NCBI GenBank assembly: GCA_964510375.1
Contig: CAZEBR010000014.1
Span: 1 to 37,512 of the forward strand
DNA: 37,512 nt
Direction of reading: 5' to 3'
Source of the DNA: CAYLJV01 sp964510375
GTDB taxonomy: Archaea > Hadarchaeota > Hadarchaeia > Hadarchaeales > JAGGTB01
Part shown: one piece after another, positions 31,577-37,512 of the stretch
Layout of the letters: each line of letters starts with the position of its first letter
Position numbering within the stretch: position 1 is the stretch's first letter
Translations under genes and position numbers: made by a program
Notes under the pieces: generated by a model
Seen by the model: the letters and a program-made list of their open reading frames with translations, nothing else
What the model was told of the DNA's origin: nothing
The model's database searches: none

Positions 31577-32317
31577 ATGAGAGTCATTCCTCTAACCGAA
31601 ATCCCCTTGGTGAGCGCGGGAGACGAAGTAGGCGACCTTTTAATCGAATCTCTGAGGAAGCAGGGGGTTGATCTTGAAGGGCGAGACCTGATCGTAGTCG
31701 CTCAGACAGTAGTTTCAAAGGCGGAGGGAAATACCGTTGATCTGAGCCGTGTCGATCCGGGCCCCCGGGCCAGAGAGATTGCGGATCGAATAGGAAAGGA
31801 TCCCAGAAAGGTGGAGGTTATCCTGAGACAGTCCGATAAAATCATCAAGTCCGAGCATGCACTGATAACCCAGACTAGACACGGATTTGTCTGTGCCAAT
31901 GCTGGAGTGGATGCCTCAAACGTTGAGCCGGGTTTCGTGACAACTCTCCCCGAGGATCCGGATGCGAGCGCTGGTCGAATACGTGATGAAATAAGAAAGC
32001 GTATCGGAAAGGAGGTCGCAGTCATTATCTCCGACAGCTGGGGCAGACCCTTCAGATTGGGCGCCTTGGGCTTTGCCATTGGTGTTGCTGGGATGAAATC
32101 TTTGAAGGATATGAGGGGTGAGGAGGACGCCTACGGCGAAACGCTGGAGAGTACCAGGGTGGCCCTGCCCGATGCTCTCGCCGCGGCGGCTTCGGTGGTG
32201 ATGGGTGAAGCGGACGAGCTGGTACCGGCGGTAGTGATTAAAGGGGTTTCGTACGAACCTGCCGAGGGCGGCATCGGCCCGCTGCTCAGGCCCGAGGAAG
32301 AGGATTTGTTCAGGTGA
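31577..32317 (+). CDS. cofE: F420-0:gamma-glutamyl ligase
   Basis: 246 residues. CofE adds glutamates to F420-0 with GTP. Visible family blocks are IPLVSAGDEVGDLL, VVAQTVVSKAEGN, PRKVEVILRQSD, ANAGVDASNVEPG, ISDSWGRPFRLGALGFAIGVAG and a late YEPAEGGIGPLLRP. The ATG at 31577 is chosen; a TTG lies six bases before. It leads cofD by a few bases, and the two form an operon for the last steps of the pathway. Confidence 0.93.
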   Translation: MRVIPLTEIPLVSAGDEVGDLLIESLRKQGVDLEGRDLIVVAQTVVSKAEGNTVDLSRVDPGPRAREIADRIGKDPRKVEVILRQSDKIIKSEHALITQTRHGFVCANAGVDASNVEPGFVTTLPEDPDASAGRIRDEIRKRIGKEVAVIISDSWGRPFRLGALGFAIGVAGMKSLKDMRGEEDAYGETLESTRVALPDALAAAASVVMGEADELVPAVVIKGVSYEPAEGGIGPLLRPEEEDLFR

Positions 32318-32323
32318 AATTTG

Positions 32324-33265
32324 ATGATAACTTTGCTTTCCGGTGGTACGGGCTCCCCGAAGCTTCTTCAGGGCATGAACCGTCTTGTCCCCCAGAGTGA
32401 AGTTTCCGTGATAGTGAATACGGGGGAGGACGTCGAAGTATCCGGGCTTCGGGTTTCCCCCGACCTTGACACGGTAGTTTACACCCTCGCTGGAATTATC
32501 GATGATGATAATTGGTACGGTATCGAGGGCGATTCTTTCACCATCCACGATACCCTCGCCGAGCTGGGACATAAGGAGATACTTAAGATTGGCGACAAGG
32601 ATCGAGCGGTTCAACTTTACAGGACAATGAGGATGCGAGAGGGGGTACCCCTATCCAAAGTGACCGAGGAGATATGTCGAGGGTTGGGCGTCTCCGCCGA
32701 GGTTTTGCCGATGACCGACGATAGGGTTACCACGAGGGTACTCACGGAGGAGGGCGAGATTTCATTTCACGATTTTTGGGTCAAACGACGGGCGGAGGTT
32801 CGTGTCGAAGATGTCCGCTTTGAGGGATCGTCCGATGCCGAGCCGGCTCCAGGTATACGGGAGACCTTGAACGAATCAGACTCTATTATAATAGGTCCTA
32901 GTAATCCCATAACCAGTCTCGGCCCCATCTTGTCCGTCGACGGGATTAGGTCCTGCTTAGAGGATAATAGGGAGAAGGTTATCGCTATCAGCCCGGTCAT
33001 AGGTGATGGTCCGGTAAGCGGCCCTACTGGAGTTTTGATGAACGGGTTAGGTCACGATGTGAGCCCGGTGGGCGTTGCCAAAATTTATCGAGATATTGCG
33101 GGCGGATTCGTTCTACACGAGGAGGACGGAGAAATGAAGTCGGACCTGGAAGACATGGATATGGAAGTCTTTCTTCGGGATATTTTAATGCCGGATATTT
33201 CCTCCAGAGAAAGGCTTGCCTCGGAGATTTTAGAGGTTCTCGGGCTGTCTCATAGCTTCGTTTAG
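32324..33265 (+). CDS. cofD: 2-phospho-L-lactate transferase
   Basis: 313 residues. CofD moves the phospholactyl group from its guanylylated (or PEP-type) donor to the deazaflavin Fo. LLSGGTGSPKLLQGM at the N-terminus, VNTGEDVEVSGLRVSPDLDTVVYTLAGI, FIVxW-type region ISFHDFWVKRRAE, GPSNPITSLGPIL and ISPVIGDGPVSGPTG are all typical. The start at ATG 32324 follows GGTGA at good spacing and lies six bases after the cofE stop. Confidence 0.94.
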   Translation: MITLLSGGTGSPKLLQGMNRLVPQSEVSVIVNTGEDVEVSGLRVSPDLDTVVYTLAGIIDDDNWYGIEGDSFTIHDTLAELGHKEILKIGDKDRAVQLYRTMRMREGVPLSKVTEEICRGLGVSAEVLPMTDDRVTTRVLTEEGEISFHDFWVKRRAEVRVEDVRFEGSSDAEPAPGIRETLNESDSIIIGPSNPITSLGPILSVDGIRSCLEDNREKVIAISPVIGDGPVSGPTGVLMNGLGHDVSPVGVAKIYRDIAGGFVLHEEDGEMKSDLEDMDMEVFLRDILMPDISSRERLASEILEVLGLSHSFV

Positions 33266-33307
33266 GATGGGTAGTTTCTTTTATCTGGATTCTCGAAATT
33301 TTCCCGT

Positions 33308-33538
33308 CTAGCCGACTATTATTGCCGTGGTAGTGTCGGTGACACCGTCTATCTCGTGTATATTTTCGACGATCGTTTCGGTGAGGGTAGAAATGTCCTT
33401 CGTTTCCGTCAGCATTATTATGTCATAGTCCCCCGTTATTCTGTCTATTTCCTTTACCCCGTCCAAATTCTCTATTTTTTCAGTTACAGTTCTCCATTTC
33501 CCAGTTTCAGTATTTAAAAGGATATAAGCCTCTACCAA
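33308..33538 (-). CDS. Stand-alone Lrp/AsnC ligand-binding (RAM) domain
   Basis: 76 residues, only the regulation-of-amino-acid-metabolism domain: MVEAYILLNTETGKW, then VKEIDRITGDYDIIMLTE and the end VTDTTTAIIVG. No helix-turn-helix is attached. Such stand-alone modules form oligomers that bind small effectors and may mix with full Lrp proteins. Its neighbours give no clue to the effector. Confidence 0.85.
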   Translation of the reverse strand: MVEAYILLNTETGKWRTVTEKIENLDGVKEIDRITGDYDIIMLTETKDISTLTETIVENIHEIDGVTDTTTAIIVG

Positions 33539-33663
33539 TTTTATCCCTTCTTATTTTTTGAGACCCTAGTAAATAAATGATACTAATTTTTCCTTCCCGT
33601 GTTAGATAGCCAAGAACTTCGTATATCCAAAAAATTAAAATTAAAAAGAGTAGAAGGCCCGGT

Positions 33664-33879
33664 TTATTCAACCGAGATGGCGTCTACCGGGCAACTTTGG
33701 GCTGCTTCTTCAATACAATCGATGTCGTCGGGTACCTCTCCGGAGGATTCATCGCTACCTCGGTATTCCTCGACGAGTTGTGCCTTCCCTGAGGCTCCCT
33801 GTTCGAATACTTCTCCGCATAGGTTTGAACATACTCCGCAGCCAGTACATGTATCTTGGTCTATGTTTACTTTAGCCAT
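33664..33879 (-). CDS. Ferredoxin-like protein
   Basis: About 71 residues from ATG 33879. One complete cluster motif is CTGCGVCSNLC, and the last ligand pair is AAQSCPVDAIS, so it holds a single [4Fe-4S] cluster with an acidic insert (YRGSDESSGEVPDDID) between. ATG 33879 follows GGAGAGGTG; the frame to 33900 includes that site and is too long. Its start is two bases after the cofH stop (33882), so it is the third gene of a cofG-cofH-ferredoxin run. It may supply electrons to the radical SAM enzymes CofG and CofH. Confidence 0.85.
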   Translation of the reverse strand: MAKVNIDQDTCTGCGVCSNLCGEVFEQGASGKAQLVEEYRGSDESSGEVPDDIDCIEEAAQSCPVDAISVE

Positions 33880-33881
33880 TT

Positions 33882-35021
33882 TTACACCTCTCCTTTGCAT
33901 TGTTTTTCATCATTTTTAATATTGGCTTTGTACGAATATGTTGTAGTTCTTTCCACGGGTACTCTTCCGGCCTTTTTTATGAACGATTCGATTTCCTCCG
34001 CGGAAAGCTTTGTGAATTTTCCGCCCGCCGCCCTGGTAATATTCTCTTCGATTAAAGTCCCGGAAAAGTCGTTGGCTCCCGATTTTAGGGCTTCTATCGC
34101 GTTTTCGGGACCCATTTTCACCCAAGAAGCTTGTATGTTTTTGATTTTACCGGAAAGCATGATCCTCGCGACTGCGTGAACTTTTAGGTGGTCCTTCAGG
34201 TCTAGGTTATCGCTCTTCTCCGCAAGCTCGGTCTCCGAACCTACGAAACCCAGCGGCACGAATTCCGTGAACCCGTCAGTTTCCTTTTGGATTTCCCTAA
34301 TTTTTGCGATATGTGATGCAATTTCTTTCGGAGTTTCTACGTGTCCGTACATCAGGGTTGCAGTTGTCGGGATATCGAGTTTATGGGCAGTTTTTATGAT
34401 GTGTTCCCAGGTTGGCGTGTCAATTTTGTTGGGACAGATTATTTTTCGAACTCTTTCGACCAAAACTTCTGCGGCCGTTCCCGGGATAGTGTTGATTCCT
34501 TCCTCCTTCAGTTTCTGAAGGACTTTCTCGATCGGAAGACCGGCTTTTCTACTCATATGTTTGATTTCCTCGGGCGAATAGGCATGTATGTGAATTCGCT
34601 CCGAGACATCTCGGATCGCTCTTAGATACCCTAAGTAGTCTTCCAAGTCCAGGGCAGGATTAATTCCTCCTTGAAAGCATATCTCCGTCGCTCCCGCTTC
34701 CAGAGCTTTTTTCGTCTTCCGTTTGACCTCTTCTTTGCTGAGAGTGTAAGCTTCAGGATCTCCCATGGGTCTGTTGAAGGCGCAAAATTTGCATGAATTC
34801 TCGCAGACGTTTGTAAAGTTGATGTTTCTGTTGACCACGTAGGTTACCACGTCACCTACTTCCCTTTTTCTGAGTTCGTCGGCTGTCTCTAGAAGGGCAT
34901 CCAAGTTTTTACCTTCAGCTTCTAGGAGCTTTTTGCCTTCCTCTACCGTTATTTCCTTGTTCTTCATCGACTTCTCCAGAATTTCTCCGAATTTCTTGCG
35001 AGGAACTTCTACGTTTTTCAC
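33882..35021 (-). CDS. cofH: Fo synthase subunit 2
   Basis: 379 residues of radical SAM type. The cluster motif is C73-X3-C77-X2-C80 (NVCENSCKFCAF). ICFQGGINPALDLEDYL, IHIHAYSPEEI, TIPGTAAEVL and ASWVKMGPENAIEALKSGANDFSGT identify CofH, which with CofG builds the deazaflavin Fo from tyrosine and a ribityl pyrimidine. It follows cofG closely (stop of cofG at 35033, start here 35021), so they form an operon. Confidence 0.95.
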   Translation of the reverse strand: MKNVEVPRKKFGEILEKSMKNKEITVEEGKKLLEAEGKNLDALLETADELRKREVGDVVTYVVNRNINFTNVCENSCKFCAFNRPMGDPEAYTLSKEEVKRKTKKALEAGATEICFQGGINPALDLEDYLGYLRAIRDVSERIHIHAYSPEEIKHMSRKAGLPIEKVLQKLKEEGINTIPGTAAEVLVERVRKIICPNKIDTPTWEHIIKTAHKLDIPTTATLMYGHVETPKEIASHIAKIREIQKETDGFTEFVPLGFVGSETELAEKSDNLDLKDHLKVHAVARIMLSGKIKNIQASWVKMGPENAIEALKSGANDFSGTLIEENITRAAGGKFTKLSAEEIESFIKKAGRVPVERTTTYSYKANIKNDEKQCKGEV

Positions 35022-35032
35022 GGAATATCTCC

Positions 35033-36052
35033 TCAGGAAATTTTCTCAATTAATTTTTTAACAGTATTCATCAATCTTGGATTCATATAACTTTCATCCT
35101 TGACAAATTTCTTGTGTACAGATAGTCTCTCTTCCAATTTGAAGCCGGATTTTTCTAGCTTTCTCCTCAATTTACCAATTTCAGGCCACGGTCTGTCGGG
35201 GTTGATATAGTCAGGTGTCACGGTGGATATTCCACCCAGGTCGTCGGCACCGGCCTTCAGCAGGCTGGGTAGGTTGGAAGACAGGTTTGCAGGGACTTGT
35301 ATTTTCATATCCGGCAGTAACTTTCTTGCGAGCGTGACCGTTTTCGATATTTCCGAAAATTCAGGGGGTTCTTCGTTTTCCATGGGGGTTCCCTCCTTCG
35401 GAAAGAACGGTTGAATTATTACCTCTTGGATGTGACCGTATTTTTCCTGAATTTTTCTTATTTCCCAAAGAGATTCGATTCGATCTTCCCATTTCTCTCC
35501 TATTCCGATTAATAGGCCCGTGGTGAATGGGATTTTCAGTTTTCCGGCGTCTTTGATGTGCTCCAGCCTCCGCTCCGGGTCCTTTCCGGGGCTATTGCGG
35601 TGTACCTCGAGATCCGTTGCGCATTCTAGCATTAGTCCCATGCTCGCGTTGAATTTTCTGAGGTTCTCAAGTTCTTTTTTCGAGAGTATTCCGGAATTGG
35701 TATGGGGTAGTAGCCCGATATCCAGTATCTCCTCCGAAAGATCTGCAATATATTCCACCGTGGAGGAGTATCCCCACTTTTCCAGTTTCTTCTTCATTGT
35801 TTCGTAGACTTCCGGTTTTTCCCCCAGAGTGATGAGGGCCTCGGTACACCCGGCCTCTTTTCCCTTTTTCACAAGTTCAAGAACTTCTTCTTTCTCCATA
35901 ATCCAGGCGCCGTCCTCCGGCTTCTTTCTAAAGCCGCAGTAGGAACAGCGATTTCTGCAGAGATTGGTTATCGGAAGAAAGATGTTTCTGGAGTAGGTGA
36001 CGCTTTTGTCGGGTTTTTTCTCAAAGTTCACTTCTAAACTATCCGTTTTCAC
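35033..36052 (-). CDS. cofG: Fo synthase subunit 1
   Basis: 339 residues of radical SAM type. The cluster motif is C32-X3-C36-X2-C39 (NLCRNRCSYCGF). EALITLGEKPE, LPHTNSGILSKKELENL, FTTGLLIGIGEKWEDR, VIIQPFFPKEGTPM and AGADDLGGISTVTPDYINPDRPWPE are the usual CofG blocks. It starts at ATG 36052 and faces cofC across about 110 bases, so both directions of F420 synthesis share one promoter region. Confidence 0.95.
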   Translation of the reverse strand: MKTDSLEVNFEKKPDKSVTYSRNIFLPITNLCRNRCSYCGFRKKPEDGAWIMEKEEVLELVKKGKEAGCTEALITLGEKPEVYETMKKKLEKWGYSSTVEYIADLSEEILDIGLLPHTNSGILSKKELENLRKFNASMGLMLECATDLEVHRNSPGKDPERRLEHIKDAGKLKIPFTTGLLIGIGEKWEDRIESLWEIRKIQEKYGHIQEVIIQPFFPKEGTPMENEEPPEFSEISKTVTLARKLLPDMKIQVPANLSSNLPSLLKAGADDLGGISTVTPDYINPDRPWPEIGKLRRKLEKSGFKLEERLSVHKKFVKDESYMNPRLMNTVKKLIEKIS

Positions 36053-36163
36053 AGTTTCACCGATAACGAGTTTATAGGGATAAATCTAAAAAATATAGGA
36101 CTTCAATGACCTTCGATAATTGAGTAATTTCTAAGTGAGTTCGTTCCTAGGGAGATGGAAAAG

Positions 36164-36805
36164 ATGGATTCAAAAACTCAAGTTATAATCCCCGTCAAGA
36201 AGTTGGAAGATTCGAAAACTTCCTTCTCCGATATTTTGACGGAGGGGGAAAGGGGTGAGCTGACGTTGGCAATGTTGGAGGATATCTTGAGGGCGGTTCA
36301 AAGCGTGGAGGGTGTCGAGTCTCTTGTTGTAACTCCGGATGAGGAAGTGATGAGCTTCGTGGAAAGGCTCGGCAATGACTACATGGAGGAACCAGGCGTC
36401 GGTTTGATTAGGGCCTTGAATCTTGCCATCGGGGAGTCCATCGATTCGGGTTTTCAGGAAGTTCTAATTCTCCCCTCCGACGTTCCCATGGTTCGCCCCG
36501 AGGACATAGAAAATATTTTGGAGAAGGCTTCCGGTGAAAGAAGCGTTGTCATAACTCCTTCAGAGGAGAACGGGACAAATGCGCTGTTATTGAGGCCTCC
36601 TGATGTCATGGATTTGCAGTATGGGGGCGAAAGCTTTCCGGAACACGTTAAAGAAGCGAGATCCCGAGATATAGACTTCCAGATATATCGATCGGAGAAT
36701 TTGGAGAGGGATATCGATGCTCCCCCGCATCTTTTGAAGGTGGAGACTAGGAGCAAGGGTACAAAAACTCATTCCTTTCTGGACACTCTGAAGGACGAGA
36801 TTTAA
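36164..36805 (+). CDS. cofC: 2-phospho-L-lactate guanylyltransferase
   Basis: 213 residues. CofC activates 2-phospholactate (or PEP in some lineages) with GTP for CofD. The nucleotidyl-transferase core shows VIIPVKKLEDSKTSF, VEGVESLVVTPDEEV, GLIRALNLAIG, LILPSDVPMVRPEDIENIL and VITPSEENGTNALLLRPP. The frame begins at ATG 36155, but GGGAG lies immediately before that and nine bases before ATG 36164, so the second ATG is preferred. It completes the cof set in this window. Confidence 0.92.
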   Translation: MDSKTQVIIPVKKLEDSKTSFSDILTEGERGELTLAMLEDILRAVQSVEGVESLVVTPDEEVMSFVERLGNDYMEEPGVGLIRALNLAIGESIDSGFQEVLILPSDVPMVRPEDIENILEKASGERSVVITPSEENGTNALLLRPPDVMDLQYGGESFPEHVKEARSRDIDFQIYRSENLERDIDAPPHLLKVETRSKGTKTHSFLDTLKDEI

Positions 36806-36953
36806 TCTTGGTTTCCCGATTTCTTTTTACTTTGATGTTTACATTTGATATTTGCTAGCTAACCAAATTTTGGCGAGGGAAGGTATTAAAATCAACACTT
36901 TTTTATGTTTCTCATGTAGACATCAGATAGAGTAAGAAGAGGTGTATTATAAA

Positions 36954-37512
36954 TTGACAAAAGGAAGCTTGGATTGTATATTCAAGCCCGAAAATGTGGC
37001 TATGATTGGTGCTTCGGAAAAAAAGGGCTCCGTTGGACGTAGTATAATGGAAAATCTCCTCAAGAGGAAGAGAGGAAGAGTATATCCTATTAATCCTAAT
37101 AGAAATGAAGTTTTGGGCGTTGAAGCCTGTTCGAGTGTAAAGGAAATTACTGATCCTCTTGATTTAGGGGTCATTGCCACTCCCGCCCCCACGGTTCCAG
37201 GTGTCGTAGAAGAGTGTGGTGAAGCAGGGGTGGACGGTCTGGTAATCATATCCGCCGGATTCAGCGAAACCGGTCCTGAAGGGGAAAAGCTTGAGCGTAA
37301 GATTGGGGAGTTGGGCAGAGAGTACGGAATGAGAATTTTGGGTCCTAACTGCCTGGGAATAATTAGGCCTTCGGAGGGCCTGAATGCTTCATTTGCGAAT
37401 CAGATGCCGGAAGCGGGAAATATTGCATTTCTTTCTCAGAGCGGAGCACTTGCATCCTCAACCCTCGACGGGGCTATCTCGGCACAGTTCGGTTTCAGCA
37501 GTTTTGTCTCTG
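36954..37512 (+). CDS. ADP-forming acyl-CoA synthetase, alpha part (cut by window end)
   Basis: The visible 186 residues belong to the CoA-binding alpha region: IFKPENVAMIGASEKKGSVG near the start, YPINPNRNEVLG, VIATPAPTVPGVVEECGEAG, RILGPNCLGIIRP and FLSQSGALASSTLDGA. This family makes ATP from acetyl-CoA or other acyl-CoA plus ADP and phosphate, with a phosphohistidine that lies past the end. TTG 36954 is the start, with GAGGTG nine bases upstream. It pairs in metabolism with the two ferredoxin oxidoreductases in this window. Confidence 0.87.
   Translation, partial: MTKGSLDCIFKPENVAMIGASEKKGSVGRSIMENLLKRKRGRVYPINPNRNEVLGVEACSSVKEITDPLDLGVIATPAPTVPGVVEECGEAGVDGLVIISAGFSETGPEGEKLERKIGELGREYGMRILGPNCLGIIRPSEGLNASFANQMPEAGNIAFLSQSGALASSTLDGAISAQFGFSSFVS

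Overview
The window is chromosomal DNA of an uncultivated euryarchaeon-like archaeon. The evidence is a complete set of coenzyme F420 biosynthesis genes (cofC, cofD, cofE, cofG, cofH), a tetrahydromethanopterin-linked Mer-type reductase, an archaeal-type dihydropteroate synthase homologue, ferredoxin-dependent 2-oxoacid oxidoreductases, an ADP-forming acyl-CoA synthetase, a split LplA/LplB ligase, archaeal families (DUF1512, DUF2270), TATA boxes and oligo-T terminators, and a tRNA-Met with a bulge-helix-bulge intron. Many proteins are strongly acidic, which suggests a salt-adapted organism; an MSBL1-like or related lineage would fit, but the sequence alone does not decide it. Four runs of N (9720-9819, 14782-14951, 28361-28370, 30889-30898) are assembly gaps, and each one interrupts a gene that I have bridged by reading both sides.

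Layout. 1-4200: a DpnI-like methyl-directed restriction enzyme, a REC-PAS-PAS histidine kinase, a winged-helix protein and a CooC-type nickel-insertion ATPase. 4360-6180: a PadR regulator and a DUF1512 membrane protein in one operon, with two near-identical palindromes around the promoter. 6250-9520: an iron/manganese locus with a DtxR/MntR-like repressor and feoA facing a second feoA and a FeoB split into separate GTPase and membrane genes; two TTAGG-N4-CCTAA operators sit between them. 9600-12350: a Gly-rich repeat/zinc-ribbon protein broken by a gap, NnrE, an MBL-fold protein, a 42-residue acidic protein and an M50 protease. 12600-17440: a protein lipoylation island (gcvH, two radical SAM lipoyl synthase subunits, lplA, lplB, lpd). 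17600-22340: single genes (AhpD-like, CYTH, DUF2270, cupin, nitrilase family, ornithine cyclodeaminase family). 22420-28050: two ferredoxin oxidoreductases of different architecture, porCDAB and a two-gene gamma-alpha fusion plus beta. 28138-29551: tRNA-Met, a small tyrosine phosphatase-like protein, a TFS-like zinc ribbon and a PPC-domain gene that seems to start at AUA. 29626-36805: folP-like, mer and F420 biosynthesis. The end cuts into an ADP-forming acyl-CoA synthetase.

How the genes work together. The oxidoreductases make acyl-CoA and reduced ferredoxin, and the ADP-forming synthetase would turn acyl-CoA into ATP plus acid. Mer with F420 serves the one-carbon branch on a pterin carrier, to which the folP-like and perhaps the MBL gene contribute. 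CooC hints at a nickel CO dehydrogenase/acetyl-CoA synthase elsewhere. GcvH and Lpd with their own lipoylation enzymes imply glycine cleavage or a related lipoyl pathway.

Most notable for follow-up: the archaeal DpnI homologue with Gln at the usual catalytic Glu; the AUA-start PPC gene behind a perfect nine-base Shine-Dalgarno; the split FeoB with paired operators and a repressor whose metal ligands mix the Mn and Fe types; the paired PadR operators; and the compact lipoylation island. I see no clearly new multi-gene defence or mobile system, CRISPR array or insertion sequence.
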